DNA of 47,363 nucleotides from Bacteroidales bacterium (lineage in GTDB: Bacteria > Bacteroidota > Bacteroidia > Bacteroidales > UBA10428), in contig JAFGKY010000100.1 of the NCBI GenBank assembly GCA_016928305.1, forward strand, positions 1 through 47,363, written 5' to 3'. A program made the translations under genes and the position numbers. Shown one piece after another: positions 8,501-17,911 of the stretch; position 1 is the stretch's first letter; the number at the start of each line of letters is the position of its first letter. A model generated the notes under the pieces. It was given only the letters and a program-made list of their open reading frames with translations. It was not told the DNA's origin and did not search any database.

Positions 8501-11500
8501 ATAGTGATAATGTTTGCGGTGATGTTGATAACTGTCCGGATGCCTGGAATCCTTCACAAACTGACACCGATAAAGACGGGCAGGGAGATGCATGTTCCAT
8601 TGACCTTTCTGTGGGTCCGTTCCGTGTCATACAGGCAGTTCAGAAACCGGATAATTCAACCAAACTGGCAAAGGGTAAACCCACCTTTGTAAGGATTCAG
8701 GTTTTGGTTGATGATTTCCACAGTGTCGTTGAAAAAGTAACAGGGATCTTAGAAGGATTTACAGGAAGAGGACCGAGTGTGGTACACCCCGATCCTGAAT
8801 ATATAACAGCCTTTCATAAACAGTATTTTACTTCTCAAAGCTGGGCGGATAAAAACCTTACGCTTAACTTTGCCCTGCCTGAAGAATGGTATACCGAATC
8901 GGGTAATATGTACCTGTTTAAGATTACAATCAATCCTGAACATTCTGTTTCTGAGACTGATTATAGTAATAATACACTCAATGCCGGAACAAACATGATG
9001 TATGATGTGCCTCCGCTCCGGATAAAGGTTATACCGGTATACGGCTGTGCTTCGACATACACTGATGGTTCAAGTCCGTGTCCTCCACCTTCAAGTTTAA
9101 CGATTGCGCAGACCAGTGCTTATATGAGGAAAGTCTATCCCGTTAGTGAGATTGAGGTCGTCAGAGGCAATCCTATGTATTGTTCCATGGATCCAACCGG
9201 AAACGGAATAGACGGAGGAGCGTTATTGACCGCAATAGGGATGTTGCATCTTATTACAAATGATGATTATGACAAATATTTCGGCCTGGTTTGTGATGAA
9301 CTTAATCCTTCCGGTTTGGCTAATTCTCCGATCTCCGGCAGTTCTCAGTCCGGGATGGGATGGGGTGATAATGCATGGGCAATCCGGTGGGGGAAGAATC
9401 TTTCGGAAAACCTGGGAGGTGAATCAATGGCCCATGAAATTGGCCATACATTGCTGGGTAGTGACGGATTGAGTGCAAATCTTGAATTCTGGCCGGCACA
9501 CGTAAGAGATGAATGCGGAGCAGGGCCTCCTTATTTTGAGGGATACCCCGTGTCAAGTCCAAAAGGACTGATTGATGCACATGGATTTGATGGAACGAAG
9601 GTATATGATAAAAGAAAGTATTTTGATTTTATGACATACTCTCCTTGTAGTGGTGTTGCCGGAGATGGTCAATGGATATCTTCCTATAATTCAGATCGGA
9701 TTTTGCATGTGCTCATGGGTTATGATATGCCAACTAAAAGTACGGGAAGCACAGCTGTTGAAGATAACTATATGATACTTTCCGGTATATTGACTGACTA
9801 TCATACTCTTTCTGGTCTGAAGATTGTAAATATGACTTTAAAAGCATCTCTGCAAACCGGTGATGCGGAAAGTCCGTTTAAAATACAATTGTTGGATCAG
9901 GAAGATAATTTAATGGAACAATATCCTATCCAGCTGAACGCACAAGGTTTCGGCGGGCCGGACTCGAATATTGCTTTCTTCCAGGCAGTTATTCCAAATC
10001 CGGGAAATGTCAGCACAATCCAATTCTTATATAACGGAGAAACAATCCAGGTCATCCCGGTAAGTGCACATATACCGGAGGTAAATCTGACCTATCCGAA
10101 TGGCGGGGAAAAGCTGGATGGTGAAATTACGATTACCTGGACTGCATCTGATAAGGATGCCGATGTTTTGGTTTACGATATTTTATACAGCCCGGATAAT
10201 GGCAGTGCATGGGAAGCTCTTGCCGTTAATATCAGTGAAAATCAATACGTATGGAATACCTCTTATGCAATGGGATGCGAATCAGGCTTGATAAAGATCC
10301 TCGCTTCTGATGGGACCAATACAGGTTATGACGTATCGGATGCACCTTTTCAGGTGTCAAAAAAGAAGCCGGAAGCAGGTATTATTGAACCTGACAACAA
10401 TACATTATTATATTTCGGTGAAACCGTCAGCTTTGAAGGGTTTGTATATGACAATGAAGATGGCCAGATAAAGGACGAAGAAATAGAATGGGAATCATCC
10501 GTTGACGGAGTGCTTGGATTCGGCAGTCATATTTTTAAACAAGACCTTTCCTCGGGTGAACATGAGATCAGTATTTCGGCTGCCGATAAGGATGGGAACG
10601 AAGCTGTTGCAAGCATAACGGTCTATGTCACTCCCGAAGATGACAGAGATGGTGATGGAGTGAACAATCAACAGGATAACTGTCCCCGAACCGATAATGC
10701 GGATCAGGATGATACGGACGAGGACGGTATAGGAAATACCTGTGATAATTGCCCGGATACAAAGAATGCTTTACAAATCGATAGCGATGCAGATGGAATG
10801 GGAGATGCCTGTGATGATTGCACGGAGAATTCAATACCCGATCCCGGAAATATTATCGAAAACGGTGATTTCGGATCGTGTATATTACCACCATGGCAGG
10901 TATTTTATGCCGACTGGGTGGGAGTTGCAGCTTCTTCAGCACTGGCTGACGGAGGTTGTACCGTGTCACCGTCAACGCTGGCAGAAGTTACCTTAGTATG
11001 GCATATACAACTTTTACAGGCACTTACCGGGGAGCAAAGGAACATGCTTGAGGCAGGATCAATGTACCGGATATCGTTCGATGCTTATGCCGAAACAAAC
11101 AACCGCCCGTGCCACGTGTATTTCGGCCAGGATGAATCGCCATACACACCTTTGCTGGACGAGTACATAATGCTCAATACAGAATCACAAAGCTTTTCAT
11201 TCGAATTTGAAATGACCACGGTCTTTTCATTAATGAAGCTAACCTTTGAAATTGGCACCGAATTGCATGCGGCTTGCTTTGATAACGTTAAACTGATGAA
11301 AATACAACCCGATTCCGACAATGACGGAACCGAGGATGCCCTGGATAACTGCATAACCGTCTTCAACCCCGATCAACAGGATACAGATGGTGATTATGTA
11401 GGCGATCTATGTGATAATTGTCCGTCAACCCCGAATACCGATCAGGCTGATCACGATAAAAACGGCACAGGCGATGCCTGTGAACCAGTAATCTTTATCA

Positions 11501-11760
11501 ACAATGATGAACAAAGTGAGGTGATCATCGAACTATTCCCCAATCCGGCAAGAGAATCCATCCTGATTAAATCTGTAAACAAACAACCTGTTGCCTGGAT
11601 TGAATTATATGACATTACAGGAAGGAGATTATCAAGGATGGATAACATAGGTGCCAGTCATTTCATATATGGCAGAAAGAATATAGACGACGGGGTATAT
11701 TATCTTAAAATTTCGACCGGTGAAAAAGAAATTATAAAGAAAGTTATTTTTGCATGGTAA
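5590..11760 (+). CDS. Giant secreted mosaic metalloprotease-like protein (FG-GAP, RCC1, TSP3, HEIGH, jelly-roll, T9SS tail)
   Basis: This 2056-residue protein has a signal peptide ([21 protein letters not shown]). Residues about 45-230 hold FG-GAP-like units ([14 protein letters not shown]). About 235-583 hold at least seven RCC1-type propeller units ([16 protein letters not shown]). More FG-GAP units follow (590-730), then calcium-binding thrombospondin type-3 repeats (about 736-1000, [12 protein letters not shown]). A CARDB-like region (1004-1130) precedes a zincin-like domain with HEIGH at 1282-1286. Next are Ig/PKD-like domains (about 1497-1680), TSP3, a CBM4_9-like jelly roll (about 1756-1902) and more TSP3. 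The last 80 residues are a T9SS type-A sorting domain ([10 protein letters not shown]). It is probably exported by T9SS and anchored at or released from the surface. Protease activity is inferred from HExxH only. Confidence 0.88.
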   Translation: MRQSCLLFIVLTMTASIVLSQGLDKKGTLYGHDFFSSCSSVRNSRFGAGVAVGDIDHNGYDDIVSVANKRSEICIYFSIGNTELEKGPVIDAYAASVTVTDINKDQYEDIIAVYYNTLKIYYGGPERAAIGNDQLIISLLISEWDLYVVKAGDVDDDGYNDFIVGSPDMDRAYIFYGSSLKTGLASEIIPAYDFYKAWGYLGDVNKDGYADHVIKLTDQSDPVQKVGIILGPEKALLHASGENSSGELGDGTLKDNTSYVKVQTVTNHKMVSAGRGYSVMVKQDGSIWSWGKNDYGQLGLGNTQKVSEPVQIGRDRNWKFAIAGAYHTAAIKQDGSLWVWGRNNEGQVGNNSDKDVYAPVMVGTRNDWKTVAVGYLHTVAVKRMDGSLWAWGANSLGQLGIGTTDSKSVPVMINRTQKWDTVASSLNFTIALHSNGTLWGWGINYFGQLGDGTNDNKPRPVQIGSDNNWKEIAVGLYHTLAIKKDGTLWAWGRNNAYQLGIGSQPDQNSPVQVGSDDNWIHISCNETYSMAIKANGSLWGWGTNSDGQMGTGTTGMYQTPHIISNEMWSMIACGINHSLALKMVDMQNTSWIIEGNETGSEYTFGDRCGSAGDINGDGFTDMFISDYYYDMKPELEDHLGYWGKVYFFYGDEASSTHPTGFETGLSLTGADVTISGDFVTGALGYSVATGDFNNDGYSDVAIGDPRGAGTCFTGGQQSWDETGFIYYYFSDEAPPDVDEDGVSDYIDNCIGLFNPDQANNDDDRFGDACDNCDYTNNPGQEDSDGDGMGDACDPCTRDGLNDADGDGYCDNEGFLQPKTGDKDNCPAVSNPDQVDSDQDGLGDACDNCDFADNPDQHDGDNDGAGDACDNCPEMSNSTQSDRDGDDVGDICDNCPDTPNDQTNSDGDGLGDACDNCDLVNNPDQHDRDNDNAGDACDNCPDLYNDDQTDSDHDGIGNACDLCPYDFYNDKDSDNVCGDVDNCPDAWNPSQTDTDKDGQGDACSIDLSVGPFRVIQAVQKPDNSTKLAKGKPTFVRIQVLVDDFHSVVEKVTGILEGFTGRGPSVVHPDPEYITAFHKQYFTSQSWADKNLTLNFALPEEWYTESGNMYLFKITINPEHSVSETDYSNNTLNAGTNMMYDVPPLRIKVIPVYGCASTYTDGSSPCPPPSSLTIAQTSAYMRKVYPVSEIEVVRGNPMYCSMDPTGNGIDGGALLTAIGMLHLITNDDYDKYFGLVCDELNPSGLANSPISGSSQSGMGWGDNAWAIRWGKNLSENLGGESMAHEIGHTLLGSDGLSANLEFWPAHVRDECGAGPPYFEGYPVSSPKGLIDAHGFDGTKVYDKRKYFDFMTYSPCSGVAGDGQWISSYNSDRILHVLMGYDMPTKSTGSTAVEDNYMILSGILTDYHTLSGLKIVNMTLKASLQTGDAESPFKIQLLDQEDNLMEQYPIQLNAQGFGGPDSNIAFFQAVIPNPGNVSTIQFLYNGETIQVIPVSAHIPEVNLTYPNGGEKLDGEITITWTASDKDADVLVYDILYSPDNGSAWEALAVNISENQYVWNTSYAMGCESGLIKILASDGTNTGYDVSDAPFQVSKKKPEAGIIEPDNNTLLYFGETVSFEGFVYDNEDGQIKDEEIEWESSVDGVLGFGSHIFKQDLSSGEHEISISAADKDGNEAVASITVYVTPEDDRDGDGVNNQQDNCPRTDNADQDDTDEDGIGNTCDNCPDTKNALQIDSDADGMGDACDDCTENSIPDPGNIIENGDFGSCILPPWQVFYADWVGVAASSALADGGCTVSPSTLAEVTLVWHIQLLQALTGEQRNMLEAGSMYRISFDAYAETNNRPCHVYFGQDESPYTPLLDEYIMLNTESQSFSFEFEMTTVFSLMKLTFEIGTELHAACFDNVKLMKIQPDSDNDGTEDALDNCITVFNPDQQDTDGDYVGDLCDNCPSTPNTDQADHDKNGTGDACEPVIFINNDEQSEVIIELFPNPARESILIKSVNKQPVAWIELYDITGRRLSRMDNIGASHFIYGRKNIDDGVYYLKISTGEKEIIKKVIFAW

Positions 11761-11802
11761 AAAAACCGGCAACCATCTTTTACCGATGGTGCCGGTTTTT
11801 TT
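11761..11802. terminator. Bidirectional intrinsic terminator between convergent genes
   Basis: A stem ACCGGCAACCATC / GATGGTGCCGGT (one bulge) is flanked by an A-run on the left and TTTTTTT on the right. It lies directly after the stop at 11760 and before the converging S46 peptidase gene. Confidence 0.85.
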
Positions 11803-11836
11803 CATAAGGTTTTGTCAATCCCAGTAATTCGGCAGA

Positions 11837-13984
11837 TTATCGCTTCACGCCCATTTCATCCAGCAGGAAGCCGGCATTACCATACTTTTCAGTGACAAAG
11901 AGAACATACCTGAAGTCCACGGCAATACATCGCTGCAATGCATAATCGTATTGCCAGTCGCTGATCATCGCCTCATAGTTTCCGTCAAAGGCCAGACCAA
12001 TGATCTCTCCCTTTGCATTCATCACGGGACTGCCGCTGTTGCCGCCGGTGATATCGCACTGGTTCAGGAAGGCAACGGGAACATCGGATAATTCGGGATC
12101 GATCCATGTAGCGGTAGCTTTCTTGTTATGAAGTGAAACCAAACCTTCAGGAGCGTTAAAAGGTGCCTCTCCCGTATTCTTGTCCAATACCCCCTGCAGG
12201 GAAGTAAAGGGTTTATACCAAACAGCATCGGCCGGACTGTATCCCTTTATGGGGCCCCAGGTAAACCGGATGGTGCTGTTGGCATCAGGGTACATGGTAG
12301 ATCCTTTCCACTCGTACAGCGCATCAATGTATTCCTTTCTCAATGCATTCACATTAATACCAAATAATTCAGTGGCCTCACCGATCTCCTCCGACATGGG
12401 ATAAATGCTTGCTGCCAGCCGGATAAACGGATCTTCTGCTTTTTCAATTTCAGCAGACGATTTCCCGATAAGACTTTTAACGTATTCAGGATCTTTCAGT
12501 TTTGTGGTATTGTAAGCTTCATCCACCCATTGCTCCGGTGTCTTATCGGATCCGGTGAGTATGTATTCCAATCCCGTAATGCGCTGGTCTGCCGGCAGCA
12601 CAGCCGCCATCTTCAATACCCGAACCAGCATGGCCTTGTCCACCGGCTCAAAGTAATCATTATAAGTATATGTGAGCCTTTCCTCAAATTCTTTCAGCGC
12701 TTCTTCTGTAAGATCTGTTTCTCGCTCTTCTTCAGGCTTATCCATTTCTTTTGCAATATCGTATACCTGGCTTGCCACGTCAAGCATAGTGCCTGATAAT
12801 CGCTGAAGGACACTGAACAGGTTATCTCTGTCTTTTGTTTTTTCAATGATGTCGTATTGTGCTTTTATCTTTGACAGGATATCGCCATATTTTGTCTTTC
12901 TTTCAGGTGTGGCATTTGCCCAGGTCATAAATTCTTTCTCAAAATCCAGCTTTTTTTGAAGAAAATGAGTTTTGTTCATGCCATCAACATTCCCCTGGAA
13001 GTTCTTCATTGCATTGGCCAGTCCCTGGTTAAGACTGGCTACCTTCAGCTTCCCGGCTGGATCATTGTTTGTAAGTTCATCCGTTATCGAAAGAATCTCT
13101 CTGAAATTTTTAATCCAGAAAGGATAATTGTTTACAAGGTTCCATCTTACTGAATTGGATGAACGATATCGTGTAGTATGCCCGGGATACCCGATGATGA
13201 AGTTGAAATCGCCTTCGTCGATGTCGTCCAATGCGGCCTTCAGCCAGATTTTTGGTTTGTAGGGTACGTTCTCGGTACTGTATTCGTTTCCCTTACCATC
13301 GGGGCTGACATATACCCTCATAAAGGAAAAGTCACCCGTGTGCCTCGGCCACATCCAGTTGTCAATCTCTCCTCCGTAATTGCCGATGGACAACGGAGGT
13401 GAGTAAACAATGCGAATATCTTTGAATACTTGATAAGTGTACATGATATATTGCTTACCGTTGTACATAACAGCGACCCTTGCTGACTGATCTTCGTTTT
13501 TTTCGCTCACTGCTTCTGTCATTTCCTTAATGCGGTCATTTATTTTCCTGTCTTTTTCAACAGGATCTGTTATCGCTGCAGCCACCGCAAGTATATCCGC
13601 TGTAACATCTTTCATATCAATCATAAGTCTTGCCTGGTAACCGGGAGCCTGGATTTCAGCCGAGCGGTCCCTGGCCAGGAAACCATTGGTAAGATAGTCG
13701 CTGTTTACGCTGGAGGCCCGTTGCAGTGCAGTATAAGCAACGTGATGGTTCGTCGCCACCAGTCCTTCGGGTGATACAAACGATGCAGTACCTCCTCCCA
13801 TCTGGAGGATGGCGTTGGCAATACTTGGCTTTCCGGGACTGTATATTTCATCCACAGAAATCATCAACCCTTTTGTAGCAAGATCCAATTGCTCCAGTTG
13901 ATTCAGCATCCACATTCCTTCCTGGGAAGAAGCATAGAGCTCCGCCAGAAAAAGGGTAGCGGAAAGGATAAATACTTTTTTCAT
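11837..13984 (-). CDS. dpp7: S46 family dipeptidyl-peptidase, DPP7 type
   Basis: The 715-residue length matches S46 enzymes (about 700-720), periplasmic serine exopeptidases that release dipeptides in proteolytic Bacteroidota. The signal peptide is MKKVFILSATLFLAELYASS. The catalytic triad is visible: His in LVATNHHVAY (80/81), Asp in RHTGDFSFMR (219), Ser in GGNSGSP (650). The P1-specificity position in FDGN (Gly 668) is the glycine typical of DPP7 (hydrophobic P1) rather than the arginine of DPP11 (acidic P1); this assignment comes from family knowledge. The gene is monocistronic and converges on the giant secreted gene. Its product would finish peptides made by secreted endoproteases. Confidence 0.93.
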   Translation of the reverse strand: MKKVFILSATLFLAELYASSQEGMWMLNQLEQLDLATKGLMISVDEIYSPGKPSIANAILQMGGGTASFVSPEGLVATNHHVAYTALQRASSVNSDYLTNGFLARDRSAEIQAPGYQARLMIDMKDVTADILAVAAAITDPVEKDRKINDRIKEMTEAVSEKNEDQSARVAVMYNGKQYIMYTYQVFKDIRIVYSPPLSIGNYGGEIDNWMWPRHTGDFSFMRVYVSPDGKGNEYSTENVPYKPKIWLKAALDDIDEGDFNFIIGYPGHTTRYRSSNSVRWNLVNNYPFWIKNFREILSITDELTNNDPAGKLKVASLNQGLANAMKNFQGNVDGMNKTHFLQKKLDFEKEFMTWANATPERKTKYGDILSKIKAQYDIIEKTKDRDNLFSVLQRLSGTMLDVASQVYDIAKEMDKPEEERETDLTEEALKEFEERLTYTYNDYFEPVDKAMLVRVLKMAAVLPADQRITGLEYILTGSDKTPEQWVDEAYNTTKLKDPEYVKSLIGKSSAEIEKAEDPFIRLAASIYPMSEEIGEATELFGINVNALRKEYIDALYEWKGSTMYPDANSTIRFTWGPIKGYSPADAVWYKPFTSLQGVLDKNTGEAPFNAPEGLVSLHNKKATATWIDPELSDVPVAFLNQCDITGGNSGSPVMNAKGEIIGLAFDGNYEAMISDWQYDYALQRCIAVDFRYVLFVTEKYGNAGFLLDEMGVKR

Positions 13985-14117
13985 AGTGTATTGTTTTTGT
14001 CTGTTATTGGTTGGTCGGATAAACTATTTGTTTAAATGTAATTCACGAAATTATCCAAATTATTGTATGTTTCCTGTTAAATAATGTTAAACCAGTCGCT
14101 GTAATTTCTTTTTGAAT

Positions 14118-14408
14118 TCAGTCCAATCCCTGAATTAAAATAGTATCACAATCCGCAGCTTTTAATCGATATTTTAAAATATTCTGATATTCAGCAGAAT
14201 GATACCAGTCATTGAAGTCGTTTTTATTATTGAAACGGATTAAAACAGTTCGTGTGTAGTTCCATTTTCCTTCAATAACCTGAGGATGATTGTCAACCGA
14301 TAGATATTCTCCCTTGTATTTTTCAAAAATACCACCGGCTTTATCAATATACTTTTTGTATTCTGATTTATCTTTTATCCTGATCTGGGCAACAAAGTAA
14401 CAACTCAT
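14118..14408 (-). CDS. DUF1330 family protein
   Basis: From the ATG at 14408 the protein is 96 residues, the normal length for DUF1330 (dimeric alpha/beta-barrel fold). It begins MSCYFVAQIRIKDKSEYKKYI and continues with the family pattern of a short strand (GEYLSVDNHPQVIEG), a strand VLIRFNN and a helix around FNDWYHSAEYQNILKYRLKAA. A longer start at 14465 would add 19 unrelated residues and is unlikely. Biochemical function of the family is unclear. The gene is solitary, 133 bases upstream of the S46 peptidase on the same strand. Confidence 0.8.
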   Translation of the reverse strand: MSCYFVAQIRIKDKSEYKKYIDKAGGIFEKYKGEYLSVDNHPQVIEGKWNYTRTVLIRFNNKNDFNDWYHSAEYQNILKYRLKAADCDTILIQGLD

Positions 14409-14745
14409 GGTGTTATTTATAAAGTTCTTAAGAGTGAAGTTATTTTTCTTAAGTCCGTTATCCAAATATATTTATTATCTCGTCATATTGTTTTTTCAAT
14501 TCGACAGGTTTATATGATTCGATTCCTTTTTTCTTTATTTGAGGTATGCATATATACTGATTTTGCTATTTCATGAAAAAACGTGAAACAACAATCCTGT
14601 TCAGTTCTTGGCGAACTTCAAACGGGTATATTAAAGATATGCATGAAAAAAAAGCAGCGTTACCTGATGTAACGCTGCTTTTTATAAATTGAACCGAAAC
14701 TCAGAATGACACGCTGGTTACTTTGCCTTCATACGGTGTGATATT
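14409..14745. other. Stretch without an intact gene
   Basis: On the minus strand a short frame without start (about 14462-14563) reads KKKGIESYKPVELKKQYD and could be the tail of a lost gene; evidence is weak. A terminator hairpin lies at 14651-14682. Nothing else is convincing. Confidence 0.4.
14651..14682. terminator. Symmetric intrinsic terminator
   Basis: GCAGCGTTAC-CTGAT-GTAACGCTGC is preceded by AAAAAAAA and followed by TTTTTAT, so it can act in both directions. It lies just downstream of the minus-strand ORF at 14746-15018, which supports that ORF being transcribed. Confidence 0.8.
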
Positions 14746-15018
14746 TTATAATCCGGACGGAGCATCGTTGAAATAGATCCTGTTGATGGACAGCACCTCA
14801 TAGATTTTAACTGAACCGATGCTATATTTTACCGGAAGATTGTTATCCGCAAAAGTAAAATTCAGCAAGGAATTAAGTGGTTTGATATTCTTCGTTCCGT
14901 CTTCCGTCTGGATAACCAGACGCTGCACATTCCCCGCGAATGTCCTCGCCCATGCTGACAGGTAAATCGCAAAAGATCCGAAAAAGCCAAGTTTCTTTAA
15001 TGTATTGACTTGGTTCAT
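14746..15018 (-). CDS. Hypothetical 90-residue protein
   Basis: I do not recognise it. The N-terminus has a short hydrophobic stretch (LGFFGSFAIYLSAWARTF) that could be a weak signal or membrane segment. A basic/polar region with beta character follows (VQRLVIQTEDGTKNI, LPVKYSIGSVKIYEV). A strong terminator follows about 60 bases after its stop. There is an ATG start but no obvious ribosome binding site. It may be real or a remnant. Confidence 0.4.
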   Translation of the reverse strand: MNQVNTLKKLGFFGSFAIYLSAWARTFAGNVQRLVIQTEDGTKNIKPLNSLLNFTFADNNLPVKYSIGSVKIYEVLSINRIYFNDAPSGL

Positions 15019-15177
15019 CTTTTGGATTATTCAGGATAGGATTTAATTACCAGCCTCTTGAGGCGGATTTGCGTTCAAAGCTTGTCGCTTGTGAAAAAGC
15101 TTCAGCAACAGAGTACCCTGATGTTCATACCATTGATTAAGCTCCCGGGATCTTCGGCATTATTCTCAGTAGTCTTC

Positions 15178-16287
15178 TTATTTATGACTTATTAACTCGT
15201 CCAGGATTTCTTTTGATGGTTTGTTGGGTATTGTGGCAATAGTCTCTCCGTTGTAAACAAAGACTTCCTTATCATCAGCCGTAACTTCTCCAATTACAGA
15301 CACCTTATCTGTTTTTGAATGTATGGCGCTCAATACCGCGTCGACTGATTCAGGTGCAACATGAACCACATAACGGGCCTGTGTTTCACATATCAATATC
15401 TCCTGCGGGGTAATGTCCGTGACGGATACCGGTACCCTGGACAGGTCCACCCTGACACCAAGGCCGCCATAACGGGCTGATTCACATATTGCAGCTCCGA
15501 TACCGGCGGCTCCCAAATCGGAACAAGCTTTTATCTTACCTGTGCCAAAAGCAGCCATGGCTGCCTCCAGGGCTGTCCTTTCCTCTTTAAACAATGCTAT
15601 GGCCGGACGCATTTCATTCACAAGACCGGCTCTATAAAGTGTGTCATTACCGTCATTCCCGGTTGCTCCTATGATAATAATTTTATCCCCGACATCTTTT
15701 GCCGGTTTGGTAAGGGGCTTTTCGGTAACCAGTTTACCGAATACGGATACCACTACAGCCGGTACGATGTCTGAAAAGGATGTGGAGAATCCGCCTCCAG
15801 CTATGAAAACATCCATTGTCTCACACATATCCCGTAATCCTTTGACCATAATGTTAAGTCTTTCCTGACTGGTCATTACCTTGCATTTACCGCAGGTACA
15901 ACGTCCTGAAAAACCACACGGACCCACAATGACTTCCTGATCGAGAGGTCTGGTCCCGATGAAATCCAACAGAAAAACCGGACGGCCACCCATGGCAACC
16001 ACATCACGCATTGCCCCTCCGGCACCTGTGGCGGCAGCGTCATAAGGCCTGGGCACACAGGGAGAACAATGGCTTTCCATCTTGGCCACCACATATCCTT
16101 TCATGCCTGGTACCTGAAAGACCGCAGCATCATCGTTTTGTTCAGGTCCAATAGTCAACGCTCCCGGCCATATCTTATCCACCTGTCGGTTTAATTCCTG
16201 AAAACTCTTGAAATCAATTACTTTGTCTATGTTATGATGCAAATGAACGAATAATCCGTGCATTAAAGCTTTTTCTATTGTATTCAT
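15178..16287 (-). CDS. PurL/PurM-like ATP-binding protein with cysteine cluster
   Basis: This 369-residue protein has the two-lobe AIR-synthase fold. The N-lobe has ESHCSPC and AAATGAGGAMRDVVAMGGRP, matching the PurL block AATGxGGxxRDVxxMGARP. The C-lobe has ACSDLGAAGIGAAICESA and TPQEILICETQARYVV, again PurL-like. True PurL is at least twice as long and has SHNHP where this has SHCSPC. A cluster C124-x5-C130-x-C132-x2-C135 suggests a metal site, which is not a known PurL feature. It is probably a stand-alone phosphate-transfer enzyme of unknown substrate. The ATG at 16287 is chosen over an upstream start at 16362 because a perfect AAGGAGGT lies just before it. The upstream same-strand neighbour is a Cys/Met PLP enzyme stump. 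Confidence 0.8.
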   Translation of the reverse strand: MNTIEKALMHGLFVHLHHNIDKVIDFKSFQELNRQVDKIWPGALTIGPEQNDDAAVFQVPGMKGYVVAKMESHCSPCVPRPYDAAATGAGGAMRDVVAMGGRPVFLLDFIGTRPLDQEVIVGPCGFSGRCTCGKCKVMTSQERLNIMVKGLRDMCETMDVFIAGGGFSTSFSDIVPAVVVSVFGKLVTEKPLTKPAKDVGDKIIIIGATGNDGNDTLYRAGLVNEMRPAIALFKEERTALEAAMAAFGTGKIKACSDLGAAGIGAAICESARYGGLGVRVDLSRVPVSVTDITPQEILICETQARYVVHVAPESVDAVLSAIHSKTDKVSVIGEVTADDKEVFVYNGETIATIPNKPSKEILDELISHK

Positions 16288-16290
16288 AAT

Positions 16291-16298
16291 ACCTCCTT
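16291..16298 (-). promoter_or_regulatory. Strong Shine-Dalgarno sequence
   Basis: AAGGAGGT on the minus strand, three bases before the ATG at 16287. It fixes the start of the PurL-like gene. Such a full-length anti-SD match is uncommon in Bacteroidota. Confidence 0.75.
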
Positions 16299-16363
16299 TT
16301 TTTCTAAAAGTAATTATTTTTCTTTTGTGGATATCATAAAGATTGTTTTTTTCATGTCTCATT

Positions 16364-16489
16364 TCATTTCAATGCTTGTTCCAGATCTGAGATCAGGTCT
16401 GATGCATCCTCTATCCCCACCGACAATCTTAACAAATTGTCACGGATACCATCCTCTTCTTTTTGTTCTTTTATTAAATGGGTCTTATT
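16364..16489 (-). pseudogene. 3' stump of a Cys/Met-metabolism PLP-dependent enzyme
   Basis: The minus strand reads THLIKEQKEEDGIRDN then LLRLSVGIEDASDLISDLEQ and ALK-stop. This is the very characteristic C-terminus of cystathionine gamma-synthase/lyase and methionine gamma-lyase (GIxDxLLRLSVGIED..DLI.DL.QAL). The remaining ~350 residues are absent: upstream the sequence turns into a palindromic repeat element at about 16490. The stop is 77 bases before the PurL-like start on the same strand, so the two may once have been co-transcribed. Confidence 0.8.
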
Positions 16490-16590
16490 ACCCGCCCTTC
16501 GTCGCCTCCGCGAAGCTATGGCAGAGTGAGATAGGGCGAAGGCAAAAAATTTACCTTATTGATACCCCGCTGCTTGCGGCGGGGTAATTC
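16490..16590. repeat. Small palindromic element at the truncation point
   Basis: Contains CTTCGTCGCCTCCGCGAAG-type dyads and a hairpin TACCCCGC..GCGGGGTA at 16563-16586. It abuts the truncated PLP-enzyme frame, so it may mark the break-point of the deletion. No coding content is seen. Confidence 0.5.
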
Positions 16591-16633
16591 ATTCCTGACC
16601 GGTTGAAACTTTTCAGATCTCAAACACGGGCAG

Positions 16634-17032
16634 TTAAATGGTTTTTTTAAATTCAATCAGCTCTATGGGAGCTTCATTATGTTTGATCATTGTGGTCCTG
16701 ACACCTTCGGAAGGAGAGCCGGGTTCTGCTATGATTTCAAAATCATGTTCTTTAAGGGCTTTGTTCAAATCATCCACTTCAAATGCCACATGAGGAACTG
16801 TTTTAATTAATTCATCGATCGGACAATCATCTTCAAATCGCATCCATTCCACTCCAAACGGACTGGTAGAAAAACCTGAAACATAAAATTTCAGGTGGGG
16901 CAGATACATTTCATCCGGCATTTTCTTTTTTGTGGGGATCCCCAGGTGATGATATCTCCAGCCCCATTTTTCAGTGGATTCCGGTAATTCATAATCTTTT
17001 CTGATCCTTTGTATTTTGTCTTTTTTAGTCAT
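16634..17032 (-). CDS. VOC (glyoxalase/bleomycin-resistance) superfamily protein
   Basis: The 132-residue protein has one recognisable VOC module. WRYHHLGIPTKKKM forms the first strand with a His in the metal position. PHVAFEVDDLNKALKEHDFEIIAEPG is the classic strand-helix-strand of the second beta-alpha unit. It ends APIELIEFKK, with the usual Glu. VOC proteins are metal-dependent lyases, isomerases, dioxygenases or resistance proteins; the substrate cannot be assigned. An N-terminal 20-residue charged extension (KKDKIQRIRKDYELPEST) is unusual. It is monocistronic as far as visible. Confidence 0.8.
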   Translation of the reverse strand: MTKKDKIQRIRKDYELPESTEKWGWRYHHLGIPTKKKMPDEMYLPHLKFYVSGFSTSPFGVEWMRFEDDCPIDELIKTVPHVAFEVDDLNKALKEHDFEIIAEPGSPSEGVRTTMIKHNEAPIELIEFKKTI

Positions 17033-17190
17033 ACCTATATCGTTGATAAATTCATGTGAGTCTGCAATCTCACGTATCCCTTGTCTTCCTTTACTTCGGG
17101 AAGTTCATCCCCTTGTTTTGAAATGCAGCGATAACCGTATTATGCCTGCACTGTAAAATTCTGTTGTTTCTGACGCATTGACAAAACCTG

Positions 17191-17901
17191 TTACTGTATT
17201 TCAAATTTTGCTTTGATCTCATACCTGAGCCTGATCTTTCTCAGATTGTCAATCCCTGAATTGTCCGCAGCAGGCATAACTATATTGCTTGCCGCAGGTT
17301 GAGGTCTCCAACGATTATTTTCCGTATCCAGCTCAACAATTGATATTATATCTCCAACCTGTTTGTCAATGCTTTTCAACATATAACCGGCTTTTTCCAT
17401 AGCTGCTTTTAAAGCTTCTGTTTTCACCTGTCTCCTGAATTCGGCGATATCTTTATTCTTAAGTTCACCAATGGTCATGTAGGCAATACCTTGATTATTA
17501 ATGGTGGCGATAATCTCATCCACTTCTTTAAACGTTTTTAAAATCAACTCCAGTTGTTTGCTTATGAGAAATTCTTTTCCCCGATGTCTCCAATAATTAC
17601 CAACTTCCCGGATCATTATTCGATCTTTCGGGATACCTGCTTTTGACAGATCATTTATTAAATTGTTTTCTATTTCAGCAATCGGGATTTTTGTTACGTA
17701 ATCTTTAAATTCCTTATTCTTATCAAATTCTTCTTTCCAGTATTCTTCGATCCCTATAATCAGTCTTATCTCGTCAGGCTCAACATCTATTTCAGCACTG
17801 CCGGTTACTTCAATGAATCGTAATATTTCGCGGCCCGTATCCTGGGATTTCACAATCAGGGTATAAAATACCAATGTGAGTAATAATAGTATTTGTTTCA
17901 T
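17191..17901 (-). CDS. SIMPL-domain (DUF541) periplasmic protein
   Basis: A signal peptide (MKQILLLLTLVFYTLIVKSQ) precedes a SIMPL/DUF541 domain. It has the typical opening VTGSAEIDVEPDEIRLIIGIE, a middle segment with AEFRRQVKTEALKAAMEKAG (the conserved R.A...A..KA) and the C-terminal strand IRLRYEIKAKFEIQ. Length 236 fits the family. Members are periplasmic or outer-membrane associated and linked to stress; no enzymatic role is known. It starts only 10 bases after the stop of the upstream GNAT gene, so it is probably in one operon with the GNAT and GT9 genes. Confidence 0.85.
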   Translation of the reverse strand: MKQILLLLTLVFYTLIVKSQDTGREILRFIEVTGSAEIDVEPDEIRLIIGIEEYWKEEFDKNKEFKDYVTKIPIAEIENNLINDLSKAGIPKDRIMIREVGNYWRHRGKEFLISKQLELILKTFKEVDEIIATINNQGIAYMTIGELKNKDIAEFRRQVKTEALKAAMEKAGYMLKSIDKQVGDIISIVELDTENNRWRPQPAASNIVMPAADNSGIDNLRKIRLRYEIKAKFEIQ

Positions 17902-17911
17902 GGTTATTTTG

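Noticed and set aside
7847..8692. Long open frames on both strands inside the TSP3-coding stretch
   Set aside because: They arise from the GATGGxGATG-type codon repetition of the thrombospondin type-3 repeats; their proteins are low-complexity and antisense or out of frame.
14462..14563. Minus-strand start-less frame reading GIESYKPVELKKQYDEIINI
   Set aside because: It looks protein-like but is only about 34 codons and has no recognisable family; mentioned only in the gap entry.
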